The translations under genes and the position numbers were made by a program. Shown here piece after piece: positions 1 to 8,086 of a stretch of DNA of 20,508 bases; position 1 is the first letter of the stretch; every line of letters begins with the position of its first letter. The notes beneath the pieces are model-generated. The model was not told the origin of the DNA, ran no database searches, and saw only the letters and a program-made list of their open reading frames with translations. Source of the DNA: Colwellia_A sp041890515 (lineage in GTDB: Bacteria; Pseudomonadota; Gammaproteobacteria; Enterobacterales; Alteromonadaceae); assembly GCA_041890515.1 (NCBI GenBank), contig JASDWX010000063.1, positions 1 through 20,508 on the forward strand, written 5' to 3'.

Positions 1-847
1 CTATAGTGCAATCAGGTATGAAATGCTCAATGCCATTGAGGTTTTCTTTTACAAACGCCTGATCTTGTTCACCCCATAATATGAGTGTAGGTACATTAAT
101 ACGGATATTTGGAATTTTCATCTTTGCAGTGTTTTGTATTGGCCCTGTTGATACCTCATTCTGATGTTTGTCATCTGATATTACGGCTGCCAATTGAGGC
201 ATCGCACGATAGTACTGTAACATTCCGTTTATTGCCCCTGGTTGCTTCCAAGCTTGTCGGTATTTGTCTTTTATATTTTTGCTGAAAATATTTGGGTTTG
301 AGCTCACCATCATTTTTTCACTCAGGTATTGATAGTTGTCTTTAGATAATAATGTTTCAGCATCCATACTTATTAAATCGTGTATGTAGGCGCTCTTATC
401 GCGTTGCACTGGGTTTGTAATCATTTCTCGGGTAAATGTGCTTGGGTGTGCTGCGTTTATTATCACCAACTTTTCGATGAGTTGAGGATGAAATGCTGCT
501 AAAGGCCAAGCAATAGCGCCCCCCCAATCATGCGCAATTAAGTGAACTTTTTCAGTAGGGCTAACTGTTGAGATGAACTTAGCCATAAATTCAATTAAAT
601 TAGCCATTTGATAAAATGAAACGTCTTGTGGTTTATCACTTAAGTTATACCCAGGTAAGTCAGGCGCAATAACATGATACTCATTTGAAAAAAACATTAA
701 TTGCTTCTGCCACGTCTGCCAATATTCTGGAAAACCGTGCAGAAATATAAGGGCTGGACCTATCGATATTTTATTTTTGGTTGGCCCCGCAGCCATATAA
801 TGAATGTTTACATCATTAATAAGTACATACTTATGTTCTAGTTCCAT
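1..847 (-). CDS. alpha/beta-fold hydrolase, epoxide hydrolase-like (3' end beyond window)
   Basis: The reading frame opens at an ATG at 845-847 (complement) and is still open at the left edge after 282 codons, so the C-terminus, including the catalytic histidine, is not in the window. Visible signatures are the oxyanion motif HGFPEYW (residues 37-43), the nucleophile loop AHDWGG with Asp107 as predicted nucleophile, an N-x-x-HP stretch after it (131-135), a lid segment QYYRA (211-215) holding the tyrosine type that activates the epoxide oxygen, and LWGEQD with Asp262 as likely acid. Asp rather than Ser at the nucleophile, with HGFPE and the lid tyrosines, favours a soluble epoxide hydrolase over an esterase; haloalkane or fluoroacetate dehalogenase is the main alternative, and the substrate is unknown. 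It follows the nitroreductase by 23 bp on the same strand, so the two are probably co-transcribed. The ribosome site before the ATG is weak. Confidence 0.85.
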   Translation of the reverse strand, partial: MELEHKYVLINDVNIHYMAAGPTKNKISIGPALIFLHGFPEYWQTWQKQLMFFSNEYHVIAPDLPGYNLSDKPQDVSFYQMANLIEFMAKFISTVSPTEKVHLIAHDWGGAIAWPLAAFHPQLIEKLVIINAAHPSTFTREMITNPVQRDKSAYIHDLISMDAETLLSKDNYQYLSEKMMVSSNPNIFSKNIKDKYRQAWKQPGAINGMLQYYRAMPQLAAVISDDKHQNEVSTGPIQNTAKMKIPNIRINVPTLILWGEQDQAFVKENLNGIEHFIPDCTI

Positions 848-870
848 CGTCTGCTTTTACTTACGCAGGT

Positions 871-1533
871 CTATTTAAAGAAACTAACAGCATTAGTAAT
901 TTCTTCGCGATCAGTACGTGTTTTATTCACAGGCGCACTTTCATCAGCGTAACCAAATGACATACCAAACAAAATACCTCTTTGTTCGGGTAGATTTAGC
1001 GCTTTTTTGACAGGATCTGGAAATTGGCCTAATGCGCCTTGCATACAATTGGATAAGCCGTGTTCAGACATTATCAACGATAATGTTTGTGCGTATATGC
1101 CTAAGTCAACCGCGCCCATAATGTCGAGGTATCTATCCATGGTGAAGAAAACAACATGAGGCGCATCAAAAAAGCTCCAATTACGTATCATGGCTAACTG
1201 ACGTCCTTTTTTGTCTTCACGGGTAACACCAATGGAACTGTACAGTGCATTTGCTGATCCAAATTGACGGTCTCTATGAATGCCTTCATATTTTGGCAAC
1301 CAGTTAAAGTCGGGGTTTGGAGGTGTACCGCTCATTACCGCCTTTAATAAATCATCCTTTAATGAGTCTTTTTTTTGTCCTGAAACCACACAGGTTTGCC
1401 AAGGTTGTACATTACAATTAGAAGGAGCGCTTTGTGCTTGTTTGAATATAGTATCTAAAAGGTCTTGCTCTACTGGAGTATTCAAATAAGCACGAGCTGA
1501 ATAGCGTTTTTCTAACATGGCGGTTAAAGACAT
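871..1533 (-). CDS. NAD(P)H-dependent FMN nitroreductase family protein
   Basis: A 220-residue protein of the nitroreductase fold (PF00881), which forms FMN-binding homodimers that reduce nitroaromatics, quinones or enones using NAD(P)H in the cytoplasm. The N-terminal KRYSARAY stretch (residues 9-16) supplies the Arg/Ser/Arg that bind the FMN phosphate, and APSNCNVQPWQ (36-46) is the second flavin-binding loop. Near the C-terminus, LNLPEQRGILFGMSFGYAD is the usual family ending with a Gly-rich turn. Length is typical. The start at 1531-1533 is supported by an AAAGGAAC ribosome site about 7 bases upstream. It is the first gene of a minus-strand pair with the epoxide-hydrolase-like gene, suggesting a small detoxification or xenobiotic operon (inference). 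Its leader contains a 12-bp hairpin (1559-1591). The physiological substrate cannot be read from the sequence. Confidence 0.92.
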   Translation of the reverse strand: MSLTAMLEKRYSARAYLNTPVEQDLLDTIFKQAQSAPSNCNVQPWQTCVVSGQKKDSLKDDLLKAVMSGTPPNPDFNWLPKYEGIHRDRQFGSANALYSSIGVTREDKKGRQLAMIRNWSFFDAPHVVFFTMDRYLDIMGAVDLGIYAQTLSLIMSEHGLSNCMQGALGQFPDPVKKALNLPEQRGILFGMSFGYADESAPVNKTRTDREEITNAVSFFK

Positions 1534-1558
1534 ATAGGTTCCTTTATATATTTAAAAT

Positions 1559-1591
1559 AGCCTCATATAATGGGGAGAGTTATATGAGGCT
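1559..1591 (-). promoter_or_regulatory. 12-bp hairpin in the nitroreductase leader
   Basis: AGCCTCATATAA (1559-1570) and TTATATGAGGCT (1580-1591) are perfect complementary arms around a 9-base loop. On the minus strand the structure ends 25 bases before the nitroreductase ATG and is followed by ATTTTAAAT, a poor T-tract. It could be a weak attenuator, the end of a short upstream minus-strand transcript, or a protein-binding palindrome; the sequence does not decide between them. Confidence 0.5.
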
Positions 1592-1676
1592 GCACTACAA
1601 CTCTGATGTTATTCAATCAGAAATCGTTGATAATCATTCACTTTAAACACATACAACCGTGTATCAGAAATAAAAT

Positions 1677-1688
1677 GTGATATATCAC
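1677..1688. promoter_or_regulatory. perfect 12-bp palindrome, candidate operator
   Basis: GTGATATATCAC is a perfect palindrome in the divergent region between the nitroreductase and acyl-CoA dehydrogenase genes. It lies about 24 bases downstream, in the minus direction, of a consensus TATAAT (complement of 1712-1717) that could be the -10 element for the nitroreductase operon, although no convincing -35 accompanies it. The arms resemble CRP or FNR half-sites, but the spacing is wrong for either. The regulator is unknown. Confidence 0.35.
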
Positions 1689-1848
1689 TAATTTATGCTA
1701 AAGCCGATAACATTATAAAACCAATGAATAATTGTAATGACAGGCTATTCAAAATACATATAGTAAAGGGAAAGTTCCCGCTCAATCTTTTATGTACTTC
1801 AATCTTCACTATACGAATACCGAATAGTCAGAGATAAATTTAATTCAT

Positions 1849-1877
1849 TTGACTAATTAATAACATCTCGATAATAT
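1849..1877 (+). promoter_or_regulatory. predicted sigma70 promoter of the acyl-CoA dehydrogenase gene
   Basis: TTGACT (1849-1854, five of six matches to the -35 consensus) is separated by 17 bases from TAATAT (1872-1877, four of six to the -10). Transcription would begin near 1884, giving a leader of about 70 bases to the ATG at 1956. It is the best-spaced pair upstream of the gene and sits directly before a palindromic operator. Confidence 0.5.
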
Positions 1878-1880
1878 CAT

Positions 1881-1893
1881 GTGGTATGACCAC
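1881..1893. promoter_or_regulatory. GntR/FadR-type operator candidate overlapping the start site
   Basis: GTGGTATGACCAC is a palindrome (GTGGT, ATG, ACCAC) containing the TGGTNNNACCA core recognised by FadR-subfamily GntR regulators such as FadR, PdhR and LldR. It covers the predicted start site (about 1884) of an acyl-CoA dehydrogenase gene, the position expected for repression. Lipid-responsive control is inferred from the neighbouring gene; no regulator gene is present in the window. Confidence 0.45.
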
Positions 1894-1955
1894 TTGCATT
1901 TAAAATGTTGAATAGTAAAGTCAACGCCTAATAATGAATTTTTTGGAGAATAAAG

Positions 1956-3752
1956 ATGCCTGAATATAAAGCCCCTATACGTGATATAAAGTTTGTAATG
2001 CAAGAGTTATTAGACTGTGACAAGCACTATCGAACGTTAGGTTACAATGATGCTAGCGAAGATATGGTTGATGCAATTATTGCTGAAGCGGCAAAATTTA
2101 CAGAACAGGTTATCGCTCCATTGAATCAGATAGGCGATGAACAGGGCTGTACATGGACTGATGGTATAGTAACCACTCCAGACGGCTTTAAAGATGCTTA
2201 TAAACAGTATGTTGAAGGTGGATGGCCAACATTGTCTCAAAGTGAAGAATTTGGTGGGCAAGGTTTACCTTATTCACTTAACACCGCTATCAGTGAAATG
2301 ATGTCTGCTGCGAATCACAGTTTTGCTATGTATCCCGGTTTAAGTCATGGAGCGCTCGCGACAATTGAAGCGCATGGCACCGATGAACAAAAACAACAAT
2401 TCATGCCTAAGTTAGTTGAAGGTAGCTGGACCGGAACCATGTGTTTAACAGAACCGCATTGCGGTACTGATTTAGGTATGTTACGTACAAAAGCTGAACT
2501 GAATGATGATGGTAGTTACGCCATTTCGGGTACAAAAATATTTATTTCAGCGGGTGAACATGATTTATCCGATAATATTGTTCATATTGTTATCGCTCGA
2601 CTTCCTGGAGCTCCTGAAGGTAGTAAAGGTATTTCACTTTTTATCGTACCAAAATTTAATGTCAATAATGATGGTTCAATAGCAAATAGAAATGCCGTTA
2701 GTTGTGGTTCAATTGAACATAAAATGGGCATTAATGCTAATGCTACCTGTGTTATTAATTTCGATAACGCAAAAGGTTATTTAATTGGCGAAGTAAATCG
2801 CGGCTTATTTTGTATGTTTACTTTCATGAACTCAGCGCGTTTAGGTGTAGCAATGGAAGGTTCAGCGGCAGCTGAAGCCTCTTTCCAAGGCTCACTAGCT
2901 TATGCGAAAGACCGCTTACAAATGCGTTCTATTAGCGGTGTTAAAAACCCAGACGGGCCTGCCGATCCTATTATTGTTCATCCAGATGTACGTAGAATGC
3001 TGTTAACTCAAAAATCTATTTCTGAAGGCGGTCGAGCGCTTATTGGATATTTGTCGCAGTTAGTAGATATTACACATGCTGAAAAAGATACCGACATTAA
3101 AGCTGCAGCAGATAATAAATTAGCCTTGTTAACCCCAATTGCAAAAGCATTTTTGAGCGAGTTAGGTTTTGAATGTACGAGCCATGGTGTGCAAATATTT
3201 GGCGGACATGGTTTTATCAAAGAGTGGGGCATGGAACAGTTAATGCGCGACACTAAAATCAGTTGTATCTATGAAGGTACAACGGGTATTCAAGCGTTAG
3301 ATTTATTAGCACGTAAAATTTTAGGCAGTAAAGGTCAAATTTTACAACCATTTATGACTGACATCGCAACTTTCTGTCAAGACAACGCTGATACTCCTGC
3401 AATGAGTAACTATGTAAAAGATTTAGCCTCATACTCTCAACAATGGCAGAGTATTACTGGTGATGTTGGCAAAAAGGCAATGAAAAACGCCGATGAAATT
3501 GGTGGAGCATCAGTAGATTATTTGATGTTTGCTGGTTACGTTACTTTAGGTTATTTCTGGGCGAAAATGGCCTCTGTTGCGCAAAGTAAGTTAGCAGAAA
3601 GTGGCGAAGATAAAGCCTTTTACGAAGCTAAAATTAAAACAGCAAGGTTTTACTTTCAGCGTATATTACCTAGAGCTCAAGGGCATGCCGCATGTATTGA
3701 AGGTGGTGTTGATGCTATGATGGCTTTAGATAGCGAAGATTTTTCATTCTAA
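1956..3752 (+). CDS. acyl-CoA dehydrogenase with extended C-terminal domain (FadE/DmdC-like)
   Basis: A 598-residue flavoenzyme of the acyl-CoA dehydrogenase family, which introduces a trans-2 double bond into acyl-CoA in beta-oxidation or related acyl-CoA breakdown. The N-terminus (PEYKAPIRDIKFVMQELLD) is characteristic of the approximately 600-residue subgroup that carries an extra C-terminal domain (PF12806) and includes DmdC, the methylmercaptopropionyl-CoA dehydrogenase of DMSP catabolism. MCLTEPHCGTD (162-172) is the flavin/substrate loop; IYEGTTGIQALDLL contains Glu440, the expected catalytic base; the extra domain occupies roughly 470-598. The start is supported by GGAG (1945-1948) 7 bases before the ATG. 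It is a single-gene unit with its own promoter, operator and terminator. The chain-length or DMSP-related substrate cannot be settled from the sequence, so no symbol is given. Confidence 0.93.
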   Translation: MPEYKAPIRDIKFVMQELLDCDKHYRTLGYNDASEDMVDAIIAEAAKFTEQVIAPLNQIGDEQGCTWTDGIVTTPDGFKDAYKQYVEGGWPTLSQSEEFGGQGLPYSLNTAISEMMSAANHSFAMYPGLSHGALATIEAHGTDEQKQQFMPKLVEGSWTGTMCLTEPHCGTDLGMLRTKAELNDDGSYAISGTKIFISAGEHDLSDNIVHIVIARLPGAPEGSKGISLFIVPKFNVNNDGSIANRNAVSCGSIEHKMGINANATCVINFDNAKGYLIGEVNRGLFCMFTFMNSARLGVAMEGSAAAEASFQGSLAYAKDRLQMRSISGVKNPDGPADPIIVHPDVRRMLLTQKSISEGGRALIGYLSQLVDITHAEKDTDIKAAADNKLALLTPIAKAFLSELGFECTSHGVQIFGGHGFIKEWGMEQLMRDTKISCIYEGTTGIQALDLLARKILGSKGQILQPFMTDIATFCQDNADTPAMSNYVKDLASYSQQWQSITGDVGKKAMKNADEIGGASVDYLMFAGYVTLGYFWAKMASVAQSKLAESGEDKAFYEAKIKTARFYFQRILPRAQGHAACIEGGVDAMMALDSEDFSF

Positions 3753-3812
3753 GTATCATGTTTTATAACGTTAAAAATTACTAATTTTAAACGGATATTT
3801 CAACTTGACTTT

Positions 3813-3844
3813 AAAAGGCTGCACAAAATGTGCAGTCTTTTTTT
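3813..3844 (+). terminator. Rho-independent terminator of the acyl-CoA dehydrogenase gene
   Basis: GGCTGCACA (3817-3825), an AAA loop and TGTGCAGTC (3829-3837) form a 9-bp stem with one G-T pair, followed by seven Ts and preceded by four As that can extend the stem. It lies 60 bases after the stop codon and is the clearest intrinsic terminator in the window. Confidence 0.9.
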
Positions 3845-3966
3845 GTATAAGGAAGGGAAATAGAGTTAATCATCGTGGTTTATAAATTCAAATGAATAGA
3901 ATGCTCACATTGGACTCGTCTTATTGTTAATTATTATCAAAGCAAGATATTAATCACACTCAATTA

Positions 3967-3996
3967 TTGATCTTTTGTTAGAAGTCCTCGTATTTT
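3967..3996 (+). promoter_or_regulatory. possible promoter of the MoxR operon
   Basis: TTGATC (3967-3972) and TATTTT (3991-3996) are separated by 18 bases and lie 55 bases upstream of the MoxR ATG. Each element matches four of six consensus bases. In such AT-rich DNA this is only suggestive. Confidence 0.25.
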
Positions 3997-4051
3997 ATTG
4001 ATATGTTGATTGAGTAATTTTAATTTTTGTAAATGATGTGGTAGTTACTTA

Positions 4052-4984
4052 ATGCAATGTTTAGTTTCAGCAATATTAGATCAAGTAGGCTCAGTGGTTT
4101 TAGGTAAACCTAAAGAAATACGCTTAGCACTCGCGTGTTTATTAGCAAAAGGTCATATCTTAATAGAAGGTTTACCCGGCATGGGGAAAACCACACTCGC
4201 TCAAGTGTTGGCAAAATCACTCGGACTTAGTTATCAACGCACACAATTTACCAGTGACTTGTTACCTGCTGATGTTATTGGTATTTCTATTTTCAACCCT
4301 GAAAATAGGCAGTTTGAACTACATAAAGGCCCAATATTTAATCAAGTGGTATTAAGTGATGAAATTAATAGAGCAAGCCCTAAAACACAAAGTGCGTTAC
4401 TTGAAGCGATGGAAGAAAATCAAGTTAGTATTGATGGGCAAACTTATGAATTACCGCAACCTTTTTTTGTTATTGCGACACAGAATCCTTTAATGCATGC
4501 AGGGACATACCCTTTACCCGAGTCTCAACTTGATCGTTTTATGATGCGTATATCTTTAGGCTTTCCTAATATTGAAGCAGAGAAAAAGATTTTATTAAGT
4601 GAAAGTAGTCACGAAATCTATAAAAAAATATTACCTTGTGTTGATACTAATAAACTCATGGCTATGCAATTAGCGGTATCAAAAATAACGGTTTCAGATA
4701 ATATTATTGAATATGTAATCGCTTTAAATCACGTCAGTAGACGTATAGATTTTTCTGGTAGACCTTTATCACCAAGAGCAGGCCAAGCATTAGTCAGTGC
4801 TGCGAAAGCATGGGCATTTATGGAAGCACGAACTTATGTCATACCTGAAGACATTCAAACTGTGTTTAGTTCCGTATGTCAGCATCGACTTGAGTTAATA
4901 TCGAGCAATTTTGGTGAACACGAGGCAAAGATTTCTGATCAAGTTATTGCACAAGTTGATGTGCTAAATCCACTGAGTGCATGA
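4052..4984 (+). CDS. MoxR-family AAA+ ATPase
   Basis: A 310-residue cytoplasmic AAA+ ATPase of the MoxR group, chaperone-like proteins usually encoded beside DUF58/VWA-type partners. Walker A is GLPGMGKTT (residues 40-48, with Lys46); Walker B is VVLSDE (Asp103 and Glu104), followed by INRASPKTQSALLEAMEE; sensor 1 is IATQNP with Asn145; the sensor 2 region lies near SGRPLSPRAGQALV. Length is normal for the family. The frame has a stop at 4034 and the ATG at 4052 is the first start after it, though the ribosome site is poor. It is the first gene of a MoxR - DUF58 - transglutaminase operon; the next gene begins 49 bases after its stop. In the family it probably drives assembly or activity of the membrane partners; the client here is not known. 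Confidence 0.92.
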   Translation: MQCLVSAILDQVGSVVLGKPKEIRLALACLLAKGHILIEGLPGMGKTTLAQVLAKSLGLSYQRTQFTSDLLPADVIGISIFNPENRQFELHKGPIFNQVVLSDEINRASPKTQSALLEAMEENQVSIDGQTYELPQPFFVIATQNPLMHAGTYPLPESQLDRFMMRISLGFPNIEAEKKILLSESSHEIYKKILPCVDTNKLMAMQLAVSKITVSDNIIEYVIALNHVSRRIDFSGRPLSPRAGQALVSAAKAWAFMEARTYVIPEDIQTVFSSVCQHRLELISSNFGEHEAKISDQVIAQVDVLNPLSA

Positions 4985-5033
4985 AACCTCAAATTTACAA
5001 ACTAAAATACTTAACTAAGAATAAGGGGCGTTA

Positions 5034-6026
5034 GTGAAATCAACCGTAAATCCCTTAAAGTTTTTTATCAAACACTTAATAAAGCGACGATTGAATCGAT
5101 GGCTAAAGCGTCGTATTCCTGCTGCAAGTCAACATAAGTTATCGAACCATAATATTTTTATAATGCCTACACGTTTTGGTTATTTATATCTTTTTTTCGT
5201 GGTGTTGTTATTTCTTTTAGCAACAAACTATCAAAATAATGTCATCATGTTATTAAGTTATTTAATGGCGAGTTTGTTTATTACGACCATGATGCATAGT
5301 TTCTATAATTTGTCAGGGATAGTCTTATCTTCGGATAAAAAAATTAAGGGATATGCAAAACAGAACATTTCATTTCCTATAAAAATATCAGCTCGCAATA
5401 AACGTGTAGATTTAAATTTTTGCTTTGATGACCAGCAAGTGACACATTTATCTAAAAGTGTGACAGGAGAGCAAACTATTTATGTTTCGGACTTTTACGA
5501 TAACCGAGGGGTTTATCACCCCGGTAGATTGAAAGTGTGGAGTGAATACTCTTTAGGTTTATTTATCACATGGACAAGAATTGATTTTGATCATGAATGT
5601 ACCGTTTATCCTGAAGCGATTAGACTCAATAATAGCCTCAATAGTTTCACAGGGTCTTCAAAAGCAAGTTCACTCTTACAAAATAGTAAACCGGGTACTG
5701 ACGATTTTTTTGAATTAAAAACACATATTTTAGGCGAACCCTCTTCACGTATCGCATAGAAACAATTTGCGAGAGGGCAAGGGCTTTTAACAAAACATTA
5801 TCAAAAAGAGGAAGGTTCAATTCGTTGGTTGAAACTCACTGATATGCCAAACCACGGAGTAGAAAAGCAGTTACAGTATTTATGTTTTATGGTTAATGAA
5901 TACAATTATGCGGGTCAAATATTCGGTCTAGATTTAGGTCATGGAGAAATATCTCCTGCACAAGGCGAACACCATTTCAAACAGTGTTTAATGGCTTTAG
6001 CTATTTACCCTAGGCTAAGTGCATGA
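5034..6026 (+). pseudogene. DUF58 membrane protein gene interrupted by an in-frame amber codon
   Basis: One reading frame runs from a GTG start (5034-5036, with AGGGG five bases upstream) to a TGA at 6024-6026, giving 330 codons, but is broken by TAG at 5757-5759 (codon 242). Before the stop the protein has a basic N-terminus, two membrane helices (about 48-64 and 69-87) and the beta-rich middle typical of DUF58. The conserved family signature spans the stop: it reads RIA, stop, KQFARGQGLLTKHY, where DUF58 proteins normally have RI-x-WK. TGG to TAG, a single base change at the conserved Trp, explains the break. The rest of the frame is intact and ends in a 4-base ATGA overlap with the transglutaminase gene. 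The upstream 241 residues could be made as a truncated protein. Either it is a recent pseudogene or a one-base sequencing error; intact DUF58 proteins act with MoxR ATPases and TgpA-like transglutaminases at the inner membrane. Confidence 0.85.
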
Positions 6027-8086
6027 CTATAGGTAACGCGATACCAAAAAAACCGGTGATATCGATACAAAGTGCTTGGGCATTATTGTTATGCCAAATG
6101 CTAAGTTTATTGCTACTTATAAATGAATTAAGTGGTTGGATGTTAGCCATTATCGCTTTGTGTCTATGTTGGAGAATATTAGTATTTGTTAAGCCAACTC
6201 AAAAACCGCACCGAATAATTTTGTTGTTGATAGCTTGTTCTGGATGTATTGCTATAGCCATAACAGGTAAAGAACTTGGTGTGTTGCTCAGCATGTTACA
6301 TTTACTTTGTTTTGCTTATGCGCTAAAAAGTTTAGAGATGGATTCGCGTAAAGATTTTTATCAAATTATATTACTGGGAATTTTCATACTTGCCTCAGTG
6401 CTAATATTTTCTCAATCTTTATTGATATCATTATTTATTTTTTGTTTACTTCTTTTAAATTTAAGTATTTTGTTAGCGTATTTTTTTCCAACAAAAAACG
6501 TTAAACAACCACTCACACAAACAACTAAAGCGGTGCTTCAAAGTATTCCCCTTGCTATCGTGTTATTTATATTCTTTCCTAGATTAGCACCATTTTGGCA
6601 AGTCCCTTCCTCCAAGTCTGCCCAAACAGGTTTATCTGAAAGTGTTACACCAGGAGGTATAGCTAAACTAGCCAGATCATCCGCGCTTGCCTTTAGAGTA
6701 AAATTTTTTACCGAACAACCACAATACAACCAATTGTATTGGCGAGCACTCGTGATGGATGACTTTGACGGACGGACATGGAAACAAAGCAAAACTATGC
6801 CATTAATCAGTAAAGAAACTACGCATAATATTATTGGTGATGTTCCACCGTTAATTGGAACGAAAACACATTACCAAGTGATAGTTGAGCCTAGTTATCA
6901 GCATTGGCTGTATTCTTTAGCGGTTGTCGATGCAATAAATATAGTGGGTAATCAAATCAGTATTTTGTCATTACCTAATTATACGGTTAGAAGTAGTAAG
7001 CCTATTAGTCAAACTTCAAGCTATAAAATCAATAGCTATACAGATTCATTACTTAACGCATCATTAAGTAACAACGAAAGGTTAAAAAATTTACATATAC
7101 CTAAGGATAGTAATCCTAGGTTACAAGCGAAAGCACTAAAAATGAAAGAGTTGTATCCTGATGAAACTCAAAGGGCTCAGGCTATTTTAGATACGATCAG
7201 GGAACAAAGTTTTTACTACACGCTTACCCCGCCATTACTATCAGGTGATGAATTAGACCAATTTTTTTATCAATCTAGAAAAGGATTTTGTGTACATTAT
7301 GCCAGTGTATTCACCTTTTTAATGAGAGCGTCAGGTACGCCGGCAAGATTAGTCACTGGATATTTAGGTGGCGAGTACAATAAACAAAGTGGCCACTTAA
7401 GTATTTATCAATATGATGCGCATGCCTGGGCAGAAGTCTGGGTAGACGGCAAAGGTTGGGTTAGGGTTGATCCTACTGCAGCCGTAAATCCTGAACGCGT
7501 TGAGAAAGGGTTATCCCATACGATACAGCAAGAAGGGTTGTTTAATAACGACCTACTTAGCTTACATCGTTATAAACATTTTGCTTGGATAAACTCTCTT
7601 AGGTTACAACTGGATGCTTTAGATTATCAGTGGGCACGTTTGGTTTTAGGTTATTCGTCTAAAAAACAATATGACTTAATAACACAATGGTTCGGCCATT
7701 TTAGACCTTGGAAAGTAGGAGGAATTATTGGCGGTTCTTTAATTTTAATGATGATGACGTTGTGGTTAATAAACATAAGAAAATATAATAAAAAACCTAT
7801 AGGTAAATGGCTAATCCAGTATCAGCAAATTTTAGCGATATTAAAAACTAAAGGGTTAGCAAAACCGTTAACAATGCCTGCAAATCAATTTTCAACTTTA
7901 GTCATCCACACGTTTCCCTTTCTTACTTTCAGTTTTTTAGCTTATACAAAATGTTTTGAAGCATTAATGTATCAACCATTATCTGTAATAGAAAAAGAAC
8001 AACGCTTAGCTGAAATGGCTCAATACCATAAACAGCTAAAAAAACAGCTAAAAAGAGTGGAGAGAAAATCGGCACAAACACCTTAA
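6023..8086 (+). CDS. TgpA-like membrane transglutaminase (DUF3488-transglutaminase-DUF4129)
   Basis: A 687-residue inner-membrane protein. About seven hydrophobic segments fill residues 17-186 (DUF3488), then a periplasmic region ends in a transglutaminase/protease-like core with a complete triad: Cys423 in KGFCVHYASVFTFLMRASG, His467 in YDAHAWAEVWV and Asp483 in WVRVDPTAAV. A further helix (about 571-590) leads to a cytoplasmic DUF4129-like tail. This architecture matches Pseudomonas aeruginosa TgpA, a periplasmic transglutaminase reported as important for viability; the substrate is not known. The ATG overlaps the stop of the DUF58 frame (ATGA), so translation is probably coupled to that gene, and the amber codon upstream could therefore reduce expression of this intact gene. 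No clear intrinsic terminator follows. Confidence 0.93.
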   Translation: MTIGNAIPKKPVISIQSAWALLLCQMLSLLLLINELSGWMLAIIALCLCWRILVFVKPTQKPHRIILLLIACSGCIAIAITGKELGVLLSMLHLLCFAYALKSLEMDSRKDFYQIILLGIFILASVLIFSQSLLISLFIFCLLLLNLSILLAYFFPTKNVKQPLTQTTKAVLQSIPLAIVLFIFFPRLAPFWQVPSSKSAQTGLSESVTPGGIAKLARSSALAFRVKFFTEQPQYNQLYWRALVMDDFDGRTWKQSKTMPLISKETTHNIIGDVPPLIGTKTHYQVIVEPSYQHWLYSLAVVDAINIVGNQISILSLPNYTVRSSKPISQTSSYKINSYTDSLLNASLSNNERLKNLHIPKDSNPRLQAKALKMKELYPDETQRAQAILDTIREQSFYYTLTPPLLSGDELDQFFYQSRKGFCVHYASVFTFLMRASGTPARLVTGYLGGEYNKQSGHLSIYQYDAHAWAEVWVDGKGWVRVDPTAAVNPERVEKGLSHTIQQEGLFNNDLLSLHRYKHFAWINSLRLQLDALDYQWARLVLGYSSKKQYDLITQWFGHFRPWKVGGIIGGSLILMMMTLWLINIRKYNKKPIGKWLIQYQQILAILKTKGLAKPLTMPANQFSTLVIHTFPFLTFSFLAYTKCFEALMYQPLSVIEKEQRLAEMAQYHKQLKKQLKRVERKSAQTP

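Noticed and set aside
1..847. Haloalkane dehalogenase as the name of the first gene
   Set aside because: The HGFPEYW motif and lid tyrosines favour epoxide hydrolase, and the C-terminal catalytic His lies outside the window, so only an epoxide hydrolase-like call is made.
1676..1689. CRP or FNR binding site at TGTGATATATCACT
   Set aside because: CRP needs six bases between TGTGA and TCACA and here there are four; the FNR half-sites and spacing also do not fit.
5757..5759. Amber readthrough or pyrrolysine-type recoding as an explanation for the DUF58 stop
   Set aside because: The nitroreductase gene uses TAG as its normal terminator, the expected residue is Trp by a one-base change, and no recoding structure was seen after the stop.
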